The notes under the pieces: model-generated | Databases searched by the model: none | Seen by the model: the letters and a program-made list of their open reading frames with translations, nothing else | Told to the model about the DNA's origin: nothing | Shown: piece after piece, positions 1-9,236 of the stretch | How the letters are laid out: the number at the start of each line of letters is the position of its first letter | Position numbering within the stretch: position 1 is the stretch's first letter | Assembly (NCBI GenBank): GCA_038093515.1 | Contig: JBBPSI010000130.1 | Coordinates: 1-64,000, forward strand | Direction of reading: 5' to 3' | DNA from: Butyriboletus loyo | Taxonomy: Eukaryota; Basidiomycota; Agaricomycetes; Boletales; Boletaceae | DNA: 64,000 nucleotides | Translations under genes and position numbers: made by a program

Positions 1-911
1 GTAAACCCCTCGGAGTCCACTGTTGGCTCGGGTTTACCTGTGCTCGACCCGGATATCGGCGATCGGGGTGAGACTCTGTCGATGAGAGGACGTGGGGCGA
101 TCCGTTCTGCCAGCGTCTTGGCAACGGGGTCCTCTTTCTTCTTGCCAAAGGCCTTTTCTAGGCGTAGGCGAATTGTATCCTTGCTGATTCCTCTCGACTC
201 CAGGGTCTGGAGGAGTTCCTTAACCGAGGGCTCCGACGTGGAGGCGGCTCGGACTTGTGACGGCGGCGGTGTCGGGGAAGAGGCGCGTCTGGCGTTCCCA
301 ATGTTCCAGGCTCTCGCGAGAGGTGGTGGAATGTTCTTCTGCGGCGTGGAGGTTACGCGAACCTGTACTGGTGGGGACGAAGCGCGTCTGGCTTTCCCGA
401 TCTCCCGTGCCTTGTCGAGGGGGGAGAGTTTCCTTGGGGCGGTGGTGGCGGCGCGTATCTGCGCGGGGGAGGAAGAGGCACGCATGGCTCTCCCTATGGC
501 TCTTGCCTTTTCAATAGGGGAGCCAGTTCGGCGGGCTGCTCCCAAGGAGAGGGCTTTCTGAAGTGGGGTCTGTCGGGTGGCGGGGAAGGGGATTGCGCGT
601 AAGTGCGCGACGGGGGAAGAGGCACGCATGGCTCTTCCGATGGCTTGCGCTTTCCAAAGCGGGGAACGGCGGGTGGCGGGGCGGGTGACAGTCGTAAAGG
701 TTTCTTCTGCCGCGGCAGGATGAATGTGGAAGGGGTTTCGGCAATCTGCTCGCAAGCAGGTAGGAGGCGTGTCTTCTACCGCAGTAGGATGATGGTGGAA
801 GGGGTTGTGACACACTGCTCGCGAGCAGGTGATGGCGGCGGCGGCGATGGCATGGACAATGTTGTCCTCGGTCTTCTCAGCGAGAAGGGCGTATCTGTTG
901 GTGAAAGACAT
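1..911 (-). CDS. Gag-like ORF of LTR retrotransposon, partial
   Basis: An open frame with ATG at 911-909 continues without a stop to base 1, at least 303 codons. It would encode the structural (capsid/nucleocapsid) polyprotein of the element. The first residues read MSFTNRYALLAEKTED. Visible features are two copies of a NPFHxHP segment (near residues 35-60) and a run of repeats built on the pattern K-A-x-x-I-G-x-A-x-R-A-S-S-P (four clear copies and one weak one, residues 90-200), followed by a short helical segment (VKELLQTLESRGISKDTIRL). No CCHC knuckle or protease motif is seen; they may lie outside the window. The opposite-strand ORFs here are shadows. The retroelement assignment rests on position next to the LTR and the low-complexity basic composition, not on a recognised domain. 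Confidence 0.6.
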   Translation of the reverse strand, partial: MSFTNRYALLAEKTEDNIVHAIAAAAITCSRAVCHNPFHHHPTAVEDTPPTCLRADCRNPFHIHPAAAEETFTTVTRPATRRSPLWKAQAIGRAMRASSPVAHLRAIPFPATRQTPLQKALSLGAARRTGSPIEKARAIGRAMRASSSPAQIRAATTAPRKLSPLDKAREIGKARRASSPPVQVRVTSTPQKNIPPPLARAWNIGNARRASSPTPPPSQVRAASTSEPSVKELLQTLESRGISKDTIRLRLEKAFGKKKEDPVAKTLAERIAPRPLIDRVSPRSPISGSSTGKPEPTVDSEGF

Positions 912-1007
912 GGCGGTCTCGGGGCGACTTCGCAAAGTTGGAGACGGCGGCGGGCTGGGGGCGGCTTTACTGTTGAAGAACAGAAGCAGGAAGAGAGCTA
1001 ATTCTTT

Positions 1008-1824
1008 TGTTACGCTGGAGTGCGAAACAACTAGCAGCGAGCACTTGAATAGGGGCTCGAGCCTAATCGGGAAGATGGCCGACTCGCGTAGACGACGCTA
1101 TCGGGCTTCTGCAGAGCAAGTGTCGGCGAGATGTCGTATGGTGGAGACCAGACGAGATCGAGCTTGAGCTTATCGGCTCTATCGGCAGATGGGGTATAAG
1201 CTAGATTGCTAGGCACTTGGTAGATGCGTAGAATTAGCTAAAGAACTCGTACTACTCTAAGTACGATCTTATATACTGAGGGGTATCGTGCACAGACCGA
1301 GCTGTGCGTGGCAGCGAGGGTAAAGGGCTATGAGTCCGTCCGAGTCATAGCGGCGAAAGAAGGAAGCGGCAAAGTGCCGGTAACGAGGGAGCGAAGCTCC
1401 GAGTAAGATGGCGACATCGTCAGCGAATGAGAAGAGCTGAAGGCGAAGTGACGATGTCCATGAGGCGAGCCCCACAGGGCGAAGGGTGCGCGAACGGCGG
1501 AGCCCTTGGATACGGGTCTCGACGCGAAGGTACTGACGCGTCGTAATCTAGTCACGTGCTAGTCACGTGATGTAAGAAATGTCATTGGTCAAAGAAAGAG
1601 GGACGCGACAGCTCAGCTGAAGGTCCGGCCCGACGGGGCGAGAAGACAGGGGCTATCTCGTGCAAGGGCACAGAGACTCGCAGGAGCAACCGGGGAAGTG
1701 GATAACGTCCACTAGGCGACTGGGGAGCGGGCGATGGGCGGCATCGCGAGACGGCGGGGGCGGCGGGGACGCGTAAGCGTGGGAAAACGAGTGGCGGGGT
1801 ACGCTTAGGGGTAAAACTGTAACA
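1008..1824 (-). repeat. 5' LTR of the left-edge retrotransposon
   Basis: 817 bp bounded by TGTTAC on the left and GTAACA on the right, the inverted six-base ends also seen in the LTRs at 2470-2894 and 4512-5006. Transcription reads leftwards: on the minus strand a GGTCTGTGCAC motif (1298-1288) is followed 12 bp later by TATATAA (1275-1269). It directly precedes the gag-like ORF. Confidence 0.75.
1269..1298 (-). promoter_or_regulatory. LTR core promoter: GGTCTGTGCAC plus TATA
   Basis: Minus-strand GGTCTGTGCAC at 1298-1288, then a 12 bp gap, then TATATAA at 1275-1269. The same motif and spacing occur in three other LTRs of this window. Confidence 0.6.
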
Positions 1825-2067
1825 ATTAACCACACGAGGCGCGAGGATCAAAAAGAAGAGAAGTAAACGGAGATTAAATACATGTGTTGTGACGTCATAG
1901 AGTCTAGGCCTGATCTAGGCCATGACATCATATGCTTAGTCATCAAGAGATCACATGTAAGTTCCCACAATCACGTGTGCTATGTCACGTGACCTTTGAA
2001 AGTAAAAATGACTAAGTCCGAATTGAAAGTGTACGAAGTGTACGAATAAAATGTTATGATTATAACA
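1825..2067 (-). repeat. LTR-B, second copy, truncated by an insertion
   Basis: 243 bp matching the right part of LTR-B at about 3088-3294. It ends on the right in TTATAACA like that copy. The left part was displaced by insertion of the retrotransposon whose LTR ends at 1824. It carries TGACGTCA at 1890-1897 and two CACGTG boxes near 1972-1990. The flank is 2068-2072 (cacca); its partner is out of view. Confidence 0.7.
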
Positions 2068-2369
2068 CACCAAACTGTAGGTGAAAAGAGCGTCGTGTGA
2101 TGACCTGCTTGATTGGTGTGAAAGATTCTTGATGGGAAAACTACAATTCTCGTTGAATTCCTCAACAAAGTAGTCAGTGGAAATGGCGCCTGCAAACCAC
2201 ATGCGACTGCCAGACTGCTTGATGGTGCCTGAATCAGAGATGCACTGAGCGCAATCAGCCCGAAATTGGTTGTAGCCCGTGATGTGCTCTAGTCTTATTT
2301 GGAGGAAGATATGGTCATCAACCCACTTGTCAAGGGGACCTATTCTGGAGGAACGGAGAATCTCCACTC
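2068..2369 (-). pseudogene. DIRS/Ngaro-like RT, downstream fragment with catalytic DD
   Basis: The minus strand from 2369 continues the reverse transcriptase that is interrupted at 3295. Joining the two sides across LTR-B restores the family order: the thumb-proximal GVYGCVADAG segment, then PLDKWVDDHIF, whose DD pair is the catalytic motif of box C. The frame then runs on to about residue SHQSSRSSHDALFTY before LTR-B copy 2 cuts it again. The family assignment comes from the EAYRTIPLHPSQWPA-type RT core and the companion gag ORF. The tyrosine recombinase expected of DIRS/Ngaro elements would lie further left and is not seen. Inactive because of three insertions. Confidence 0.7.
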
Positions 2370-2469
2370 TGTTATGACAATGAAGTTATCAAAGCACACG
2401 GGGTTCCGTGACTGTTGCAGTACTACACAAGTACTGGCGATGGTAATGAGGAATAGCTCAGGACCTTAA

Positions 2470-2894
2470 TGTTACGCTGGGCGCTAACAACTAGAACAGC
2501 GAGGAGGCACTCTGGAGTGGCCTCGGGACTCTGGAGACGATTCTGGAGAAGTCTCAGACTATGTCTTAGTGCTCGCACTAAGAGTCTGGCAATGAACTAA
2601 TTGCTAGCAGGTTACTGCGTAGAACTAGATAAAGTACATGGTGGAAAGGCAGAGCCTTTATACTACTGGGGTCTGCGCACAGACCGTGTTCCTAATCGAG
2701 ACGCGAGAAGGAAAGTACAAGTACGGAAGGAACATTCCAGAAGATTCCGGAGTGTGAGGGAAAGTGCGTCCGTGCGCGGGAAGTGGTGACTAAGCTAGAA
2801 CGGTTGGTACCGTTCAAAGGGAACTAGCAGTAAGCTAGGTGAATGAAGTAGTCCAAGTGGTAGTGGGTGGAAAAAGTATACCACTACCGTAACA
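2470..2894 (-). repeat. LTR-A, solo, nested inside LTR-B
   Basis: 425 bp with TGTTAC and GTAACA ends and a perfect 5-bp target duplication cttaa (2465-2469 and 2895-2899). It sits inside LTR-B and is therefore younger. Minus-strand GGTCTGTGCGCA (2685-2674) is followed 11 bp later by TATAAAGG (2662-2655). Confidence 0.85.
2655..2685 (-). promoter_or_regulatory. LTR-A core promoter
   Basis: GGTCTGTGCGCA, an 11 bp gap, then TATAAAGG on the minus strand. Same arrangement as in the other three LTRs. Confidence 0.6.
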
Positions 2895-2967
2895 CTTAAT
2901 CTCTCAACTGTTGCCAGCGAATAGACAAGTGGTTAAAGCTAGGGAATCCTAGCCACAACCACGAGCC

Positions 2968-2998
2968 CTTTTATATTACAAGAGAATGCGCACAGACC
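2968..2998 (-). promoter_or_regulatory. LTR-B core promoter
   Basis: GGTCTGTGCGCA, an 11 bp gap, then TATAAAAG on the minus strand. Same arrangement as in the other three LTRs. Confidence 0.6.
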
Positions 2999-3294
2999 AA
3001 GCAGTGCGTGAGACTAGTTACTATACATGTACATATGAGAAGAGTCATGGGTCGTCGATGATGAGAAATAGAAGTCGACGGCGATCAAAAAGAAGAGAAG
3101 CAAACGGAGATTAAATACATGAGGCGTGATGTCATAGAGTCTGGGCCAGTCTGGGCCATGACGTCATATGCTTAGTCAGCCTGTGGTCACATGTATAATC
3201 CCACGATCACGTGCGCTAAGTCACGTGACCTTTGAAAGAGAAATATGATGAAGTCCGAACACAAAAGATGGTTATAAGAGATACAATTATAACA

Positions 3295-4511
3295 CACTCC
3301 TGCATCTGCAACACAACCGTAGACCCCCGCAGATGGGGCAGCTCCGAATGCAGTGCATGTGTTGATGTAGAATATGTCTGGAGGGGCCCTGACAACTGCA
3401 GCTGGCCATTGCGACGGATGAAGAGGGATGGTACGATAAGCCTCAGCAACATCATGAGTTGCTGCCTCTGAGCCTGGTGGGAGGTGCGAAATGAGGAGGT
3501 AGATGATGGAGAATTTTCCCCATGTGGTGGGAAAGTTATCTGGGTTGATGAATGCATTGATAGATGGATTGGGAAACAAAGGGGAGGGATTGAGAGGGAA
3601 GGAGAAATTTTGTACGACTCTAAATTTACCCGGTCTACCTGGTTTCGGAATTATGGTTATGGGGGAGGACTGAAATGGGCCGATAAGGGAGGTTAAAACT
3701 GACTCTGAGAAGGGACCGATGTATCGGCCCTTAGAAAGCTCACAATATAGGATGCTTTGAAAGTCACTAAGATAGATTAAAACTGAATTGTTATTGGGTG
3801 GGGATTGTGTAAGGGAGATGTCAGGGAAGTCTACAAGAAAACCATTGCAGAGTCCAGCAGGAATATCCAAAAAATGAAAGAGAAGATTGGCTCTGCGAAG
3901 GGATTGCTCCCATACCTCAACTCTGTATGAGGTTGAGGGGCAATGGGTCCTGAGTGTGAGGGCATCTCTGAGCTCCATGAGACTTGGTGCCACATCCAGA
4001 GCAGATGTGGAGAGCACGGTGGGTGTCAGCGCAACCATTGGCTTTCTGCCATTTGGTGCACAGCTGCTTGCCTGATTTGGTATGTAGGGCAATGCCGATG
4101 CACTCAGCAAAGGTGTTGTGTTTGTTGTCCCAGGTGCGAGCTGTGGAACAGCAAATGATGTCATGTCTGTGCCTGCCAAGGCACACGGAACAAGCTGCAA
4201 GTGTAGCAGTGGTGAGGTCATTGGTGGCTTGCTGACTGTTGGTCTGAAAGGACCGGACTTTCTTTGGACAGAAGTCAGGCTGGCCCATTGTGGGAGAAGC
4301 AGGACGCTTTTGACCGGTGTGTTTGTCGCTGGCTTGTGAAAGCCTGTCGAGGGCCTGGGCCAGGGAGAACAGTTGAAGATGAGAGGTGTAGCGAAGGTGG
4401 TGTGACAGGATTGGGCAATGCGTGATGAAAGCATGGTGGAGAACCAAAATTGCAATGAAGAAAAGGGGAATGTGGCAAATCCAGTAGGATGGGAGAGCAT
4501 GGCACATATGG
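3295..4511 (-). pseudogene. DIRS/Ngaro-like element: zinc-knuckle segment and RT core
   Basis: Two overlapping minus-strand frames. The first (about 4507-3917) ends a gag-like protein: a Cys/His segment CSVCLGRHRHD, then LCTKWQKANGC and CSGCGTKSHGAQRC, typical of Agaricomycete retroelements of this kind. The second (to 3295) is reverse transcriptase: PFQSSPITIIPKPGRPGKFR, then ATHDVAEAYRTIPLHPSQW with the first catalytic Asp, then FGAAPSAGVYGCVADAG. The RT frame overlaps the gag end, as is usual where a frameshift joins the two. The upstream end is cut at 4511 by a solo LTR and the downstream end at 3295 by LTR-B, so the copy cannot be active. Confidence 0.75.
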
Positions 4512-5006
4512 TGTTACAATTCATTCTTTTCTTTTCTTTTCTACTTAAGCATATCTCACGATAGCTTATCCTTTAGCCAACGCAACTCGGAATATTCTTC
4601 TTTCACTTCTTAGATAGCGAGATCCAACCCTCGATCTATTGCTTCCCTTTAAGGTACTCCTATGGAATATTCCATAACCTTCTATTGTACGACTTCCCTT
4701 CACCCAATGGCAATTCTCCTCCATATCGTACGATAGCCCTCTTTCCTCTTTTATCCTTGGTCCGTGCACGTTCCCCTGTATTATAAATACAATGAGATCT
4801 AGCTACATTGTACTCTAAGCTAGATCTACTTGGAATCATCATCAATATCCTCGTCCTCTCGTCTCTAGTAGCGAGTCGTCTTTCTTCAACTCGAACACCA
4901 GATAAATCCTTCATCTTGAAGGTTAGACTTGAACGTCTAGAAGACTTCTTGAGTTCCAGAACTATATCCAAGTCTACGCTCGTACTTACCCAGTCCAAGC
5001 GTAACA
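4512..5006 (+). repeat. Solo LTR inside the gag-like ORF
   Basis: 495 bp from TGTTACAATTC to AAGCGTAACA, splitting the gag-like frame after the residues TYQGNL. Orientation is plus: GGTCCGTGCACG (4759-4770) precedes a perfect TATAAATA (4782-4789) by 11 bp. No 5-bp duplication is visible (tatgg on one side, ggttt on the other), which suggests recombination between insertions or loss of flanking gag sequence. Confidence 0.7.
4759..4789 (+). promoter_or_regulatory. Solo LTR core promoter
   Basis: GGTCCGTGCACG, an 11 bp gap, then TATAAATA. This is the only plus-oriented member of the four matching LTR promoters. Confidence 0.6.
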
Positions 5007-5733
5007 GGTTTCCTTGGTAGGTGATGAGTGCCCGCTGCTCGGATTGGATGTGTGAGTAGCGCCACTCATGGTTCTCAATGTGGGACCAAAACTTGATGTG
5101 CATGTCGACATGCAGCTTTTGCCATCCACAGTTGATCATGGCTTTGACCATGCAGACAGTTGCTTGACCAAACTGTTCAAAGGAGATGTCCTCGTCTTTG
5201 GTGGCTACTGATTTGTCTCGAGTAAAGGCTGAGGGAACAAAGGAGTGGGAACTGTCTGTGGCTGGAATGATGGAAAGGGAATTGTCATCAATGGCATAGG
5301 AGGAGGTGCAGTCTGCTTCATCGAGGCCAGCATTGGTGAAGTACCATAGCTCACAGGACTGGTGGCTTTTTAGCTTGCGAATGGCTACAAGGGATGGAAG
5401 GACAAGGGATTCAGACAAGATGGGGGTGTCAGGGATGGGAGCAAACTTAATTTTGTTTTTCTTTCTCTCCTCTCTGAGTATCTGGGCATCCTCCTCTTCC
5501 TGCTGGACATGCAGTTGCATTTCATGATCTCTGGCAGCTGCTTCTGCTGTTTCAGCTTCGTGCCGGTGCAGTCGCCAGGTATCTTTCTCTTGATTGTTCC
5601 TGATGGTCCACAAGTTGCTGAGGGCTGCGACAGCCTGCTGTGGATCTAGACCTGCATCGAGGAAAGGTTGGCATTCTTCTTCAAAGTCTTCAGAGGCATA
5701 ATCTAGTAAGCAAGTGAAGTTTGGGTCATCCAT
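5007..5733 (-). pseudogene. DIRS/Ngaro-like element: gag-like ORF, N-terminal part
   Basis: Likely start is ATG 5733-5731 (MDDPNFTCLLDYASEDFEEE). The N-terminal residues form an acidic helix, then a long charged coiled-coil-like run (QEEEDAQILREERKKNKIKF) followed by a globular part with CELWYFTNAGLDEADC. This arrangement is characteristic of the first ORF of a retroelement family common in Agaricomycetes. The frame is cut at 5006 by the solo LTR, and its continuation is the zinc-knuckle segment beyond 4511. No promoter was identified in 5734-6100. Confidence 0.65.
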
Positions 5734-6206
5734 CAGGAGGAAATGAGAGGGGACAAGAACTAAAGAGTGACTTTCAAAAGAATGCGGACAGCAAAAGACG
5801 AAGAATGTGCAGAACTGCCGCACTACAGAGCTGGATGCAGCAAGCTGAGTCCGTGGGTGGCGAGAAGCAAAAGAGGCAGCACCATCTCGCTAGCTCATGC
5901 TCGGACTAAACTCTAGGAAAGTCACGTGCCTCGACTGACCTAGAGCGCCATTAGTCCACCTATAGATCGTCCAATCAGAACTCTCAAATGACTGCGGTAG
6001 AGCAGTCAAGCGATAACGTTACATAGCGCCTTTGCAGATGTTAGCTGTAAAGAAGATAGAAGTCGAAATAGTCGAAATACCCGAAATACCCAATAAGCGT
6101 CGGGGATTTTTTTCAGACTCAACCATTGTCTGCTCACCTTAAAGACCGAGCCGCCGCAGCGGCTACTGCTAATGCGACCACCTTGCTTTTCCCAGTCACC
6201 CCTGCG

Positions 6207-8211
6207 ATGTTGCGAGCCACTCTTCTCACGCTTGTCGCAACACTTCTCGTCCCCACGCTTGCGGTCCAGGTACCATTGAGCTCTGGTCGCCATCGGCAGG
6301 CTGAATACCACCCCACTATTCTTCCCGACGAGGATATCACGAAATGGAGCCTCGACGAGCTTCCAGACCCGAATGCTACTGACCACCTCGTCTTCGAGAC
6401 CGTTCACTCGTTACTTCAACACTGGCCAAACACGCGTATGAGAAATGGTAAGCCGAGTCCGGGCGTCTGCTAGGCTTTTCCTCAAACACGTGTTCTCCAG
6501 GCCACAATATCGTACCGGGAAGCATTCCGACAGGAACACTTCTCTATCATGGGACAATTCGCAGAGAGTTGCCACCGGGCCCCGATTGGGTTGCCACAGA
6601 TCCTGAACATTCGTATCTCTTCTGCAGGGATGCACCCAGTCATTTCCAACAAGGATGTTGGCATCTCACGCTCGCGGCTACTCGACCCCTCAAAGTCGTC
6701 TATTTCGACGGCAGCAGTGCTGCCAAGCTTCCGTACGGTTCATTGGATATGCAAGACCTTATTGCATTTGGTAGATCTAGCGACAGCGATATGTACGATG
6801 AACGTCAGCGCATCCAAGACCTTTGTAAATGGGGAAAGAATTTCGATGTGGATGGCTTCGTGAGGTAAATCGTCGCTTTATCCAATGTCTTCCTCCATTG
6901 AACATATTTATGAAAGGATGGAAATGGATTTGTGAGCAATCATTTTTGCGCCTGACTCAGCTCTCCTTAATCATCAAGCACTTCAGTGAGGTCATGCTGT
7001 GCGATTTTACCTCTGGCGTCCGAGTGGTTGCTTTCGCGAACCTAGTAAGTCGAGGGGATGTTCGACCAGTGATGCGTGAGCCTTTGTCAACTGGATCTTT
7101 TGCTTGGGAAATACTGAGGTACCTTTGAACAGCGGGATTCGAGGTCATGGACGCCGGTTCTTGGCACAATCGCTTCCCTGGAGAGACGCGCGTCCAATTG
7201 GACCTAGCTGGATTGGTCTCCTTCTATGACACCCAACTCGCGCCTTCATTGGTTGGCATTCGAGCCGACCAAGAGAGGTGGGATCATCGTGTGGGAAATA
7301 TCTCCAGCGAAGATTTATCGGCCGTAAAGTCCAGGCTGGAGGCAACTTTGATCAGACCAGGGCGCCTGTCGAGGGGAATCGATTGGAAAACACTCATCCA
7401 TGTCATAGTTGACCGATACGCCCAACGGCTCGAACTGACACGCTATCTCCTGAATTCGTCGGCAACAGACACGGACGAACTTTTTGATCTCGCCAACAAA
7501 ACTCAAACTCAGCTCAGAGTGATGTTGACGCCTTACCTCCTCTTCTCAGCCACTCCAGCCGACCCATCAGACAAGGCTGATCTGGAGTGGACAATTCCCA
7601 TATACAAGCTGTGTGCCACGACGCATACGTTCTCCTTAGAGTTCGAGTTGGACTCTATGACGGATTCAGAGAAATTGCTTCTTCAAGCTGTACGAGGGAC
7701 TAGCCGAGAGATTTGCCGCGTGGTGACGAAGATGTGGGCCGCGGGCGTTTACGCAGGCATCGATCCGCGGTTGAACACAAAGGAATCCCTCGATTTCGCC
7801 GAGATAACACATCTTTGGACTACGTGGGCAGAGGACCTGAACCGCCTGATGGGATGGCTCGACTGGAACGGGTGGGTCAAGTGTCATCCTGGGTGTGGTC
7901 CCGAGGTGCGTCTGTCGTGCAATCATGCGGAACCTCATGTTTTCGCATCATGACTGACGAACGGTCGATAGAAAATGTGTTACTTGCCTACCTGGCCTGC
8001 TGGCTTTCCTTGGATGGGGCGGGGTCCGGGTCCGGGTCGCAAGCCACCTCCGCCGTCACATCCTGAGAGACTGACCAGTTTCGACTTGCGGGCCATGATC
8101 ATGGAAAGCCTCGCAGAAGAGATGTGGGACGCTATCAAGCCTGACCCGGACGATTGGATCCGCCCACAACCTAAATGTATTCGAAGGATGGATCCCTACG
8201 ACTTTTTTTGA
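6207..8211 (+). CDS. Secreted or membrane orphan-family protein (LYHG type)
   Basis: Start chosen at ATG 6207 because it opens with a clean signal peptide (MLRATLLTLVATLLVPTLAV). Proposed exons: 6207-6447, 6501-6864, about 6917-6931, about 6989-7075, 7133-7902, about 7971-8211. Splicing the first intron joins RNG to HNIVPGSIPTGTLLYHGT; the fifth joins to GFEVMDAGSWHNRFPG. The protein is about 570 residues. It belongs to an uncharacterised family expanded in Agaricomycetes, recognised by LLYHGT, PDWVATDPEHS, a conserved SWHN-FPG block, FYDTQLAPSL and a C-terminal SFDLRAMIMESL...DWIRPQPKC block. No function is known to me. The LYHGT motif recalls the first motif of ADP-ribosyltransferases, but this is only a resemblance. 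A degenerate copy of the last exon lies at 33690-33965. The two small middle exons and the fifth intron donor are least certain. Confidence 0.7.
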
Positions 8212-9236
8212 GTTTGTTGTTGATCTGTTGATGGAAAGGTACATACCATGCGGAATGTTTCACCCAAGGCCACGGGAGCCTACATGAACTAGCTTCGTTT
8301 GTTGACATTCGACTCATTCTCGTTGGTGCTTTGCAGCGGTTTGCAAAAGTCCGTGGAAAATGCAAAATGCAGTTTCGCCTGGCACGAACTGCCGGAAAAG
8401 GACCTCAGAAGCAGCCCTAGACATTTACTAGTGATGATTAGTGTTCGTAGTTGATACATGACTAATACACCAAAATACTCCTCTTCTTCCATGCTTTGAA
8501 GATGTGCCTTGGATGACTTGAAGGCTCGTATTCTGATCTGAGTCAATGTTCATGATGCTGTGCAAAAATCCCAAGTAATTTGAGTCATTGAGGGTGAAAA
8601 GTAGCTTCCTGCATTTTGGTGGATTTCTCTTCTTTAGATGTTGTTTTTTCCCTGGGTTGTTGTTTTCTTGACTTTTGAGTAGACAGCAAGTGAGACTGAG
8701 GAAAGCTGCAAGATCTCATTGGCCTCTGGAACTGGGGACTATGATGTGCTGGCTACACAAGGAAGGGGTAAGGCAAGTACTGACTACCAAATGTGTCTAG
8801 GGTCCTTCTGGGGTCCTTCTCTGGCAGTTCATGCTGGGCAAAACTGGATTTTGCATTTTCCAAGAACTTTTGCAAACCACTGTGATTTCCCTACCAAAGG
8901 TTGATCATGTGGTTTTGAGAGTTGAGAAAGAGAGATTGGCATCAAATGAATGTCATGCCTTTTCTATTTTCACTTTTCGTTCCATTCTCTAACCAAGGAT
9001 TTTGAGTGGAATGTGCACTAGAATCAAAACCTCGGGCTCATGAGATCACTCGAACGAGTAAACGAGTCATGATGTCATCAAAAAACCCATTGGCCATGGG
9101 GCCAAAGCTCACAAAGCCGCTTCGTGCTACGGTACACAGACTCGGCTCTCGTTTTTTCTTTTTTTTTAAAAGAAGAAAGAAAGACAGGACAGAGTCGGTA
9201 CCAGATGAGCCCGTTTTCACCGAAAACGTCGTCCGC
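8212..9236. other. Gene-free stretch with an inverted repeat
   Basis: No convincing ORF. Holds the inverted repeat listed separately. Convergent gene ends flank it (the orphan-family gene on the left, the GLTP gene on the right). Confidence 0.5.
8335..8882. repeat. Inverted repeat, arms about 95 bp
   Basis: The left arm (about 8335-8428) read in reverse matches the right arm (about 8789-8882) at most positions, for example around GCATTTTCCA and TTTGCAAACC. Arms are separated by about 360 bp and are clearly diverged, so this is an old foldback or MITE-like element. No target duplication was identified. Confidence 0.6.

Larger units (their letters stand above)
1..1829 (-). mobile_element. LTR retrotransposon, 5' end, cut by window edge
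   Basis: A minus-strand element: the LTR at 1008-1824 is followed leftwards, after a gap of about 95 bases, by a gag-like ORF that runs off the window. The bases 1825-1829 (attaa) are the expected right-hand target-site duplicate, but its partner lies outside the window. Insertion was into a copy of another LTR (LTR-B, 1825-2067), which places this insertion after that one. Pol genes are not visible, so Copia or Gypsy membership cannot be decided. Confidence 0.75.
2370..3294 (-). repeat. LTR-B, solo copy 1, inserted in RT and itself interrupted
   Basis: Ends are TGTTATGAC on the left and ATTATAACA on the right, flanked by a perfect 5-bp target duplication cactc (2365-2369 and 3295-3299). Removing it restores the RT frame. 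About 495 bp of its own sequence remain once the nested LTR at 2470-2894 and its duplicated site are removed. On the minus strand GGTCTGTGCGCA (2998-2987) precedes TATAAAAG (2975-2968) by 11 bp. The upstream part holds TGACGTCA (3159-3166) and two CACGTG boxes, suggesting stress or cAMP-type regulation (inference). Confidence 0.85.

Noticed and set aside
40..561. Plus-strand 173-codon ORF
   Set aside because: It is the mirror of the minus-strand gag-like frame, which is open for over 900 bp beside an LTR and shows internal repeats; the plus reading has no features.
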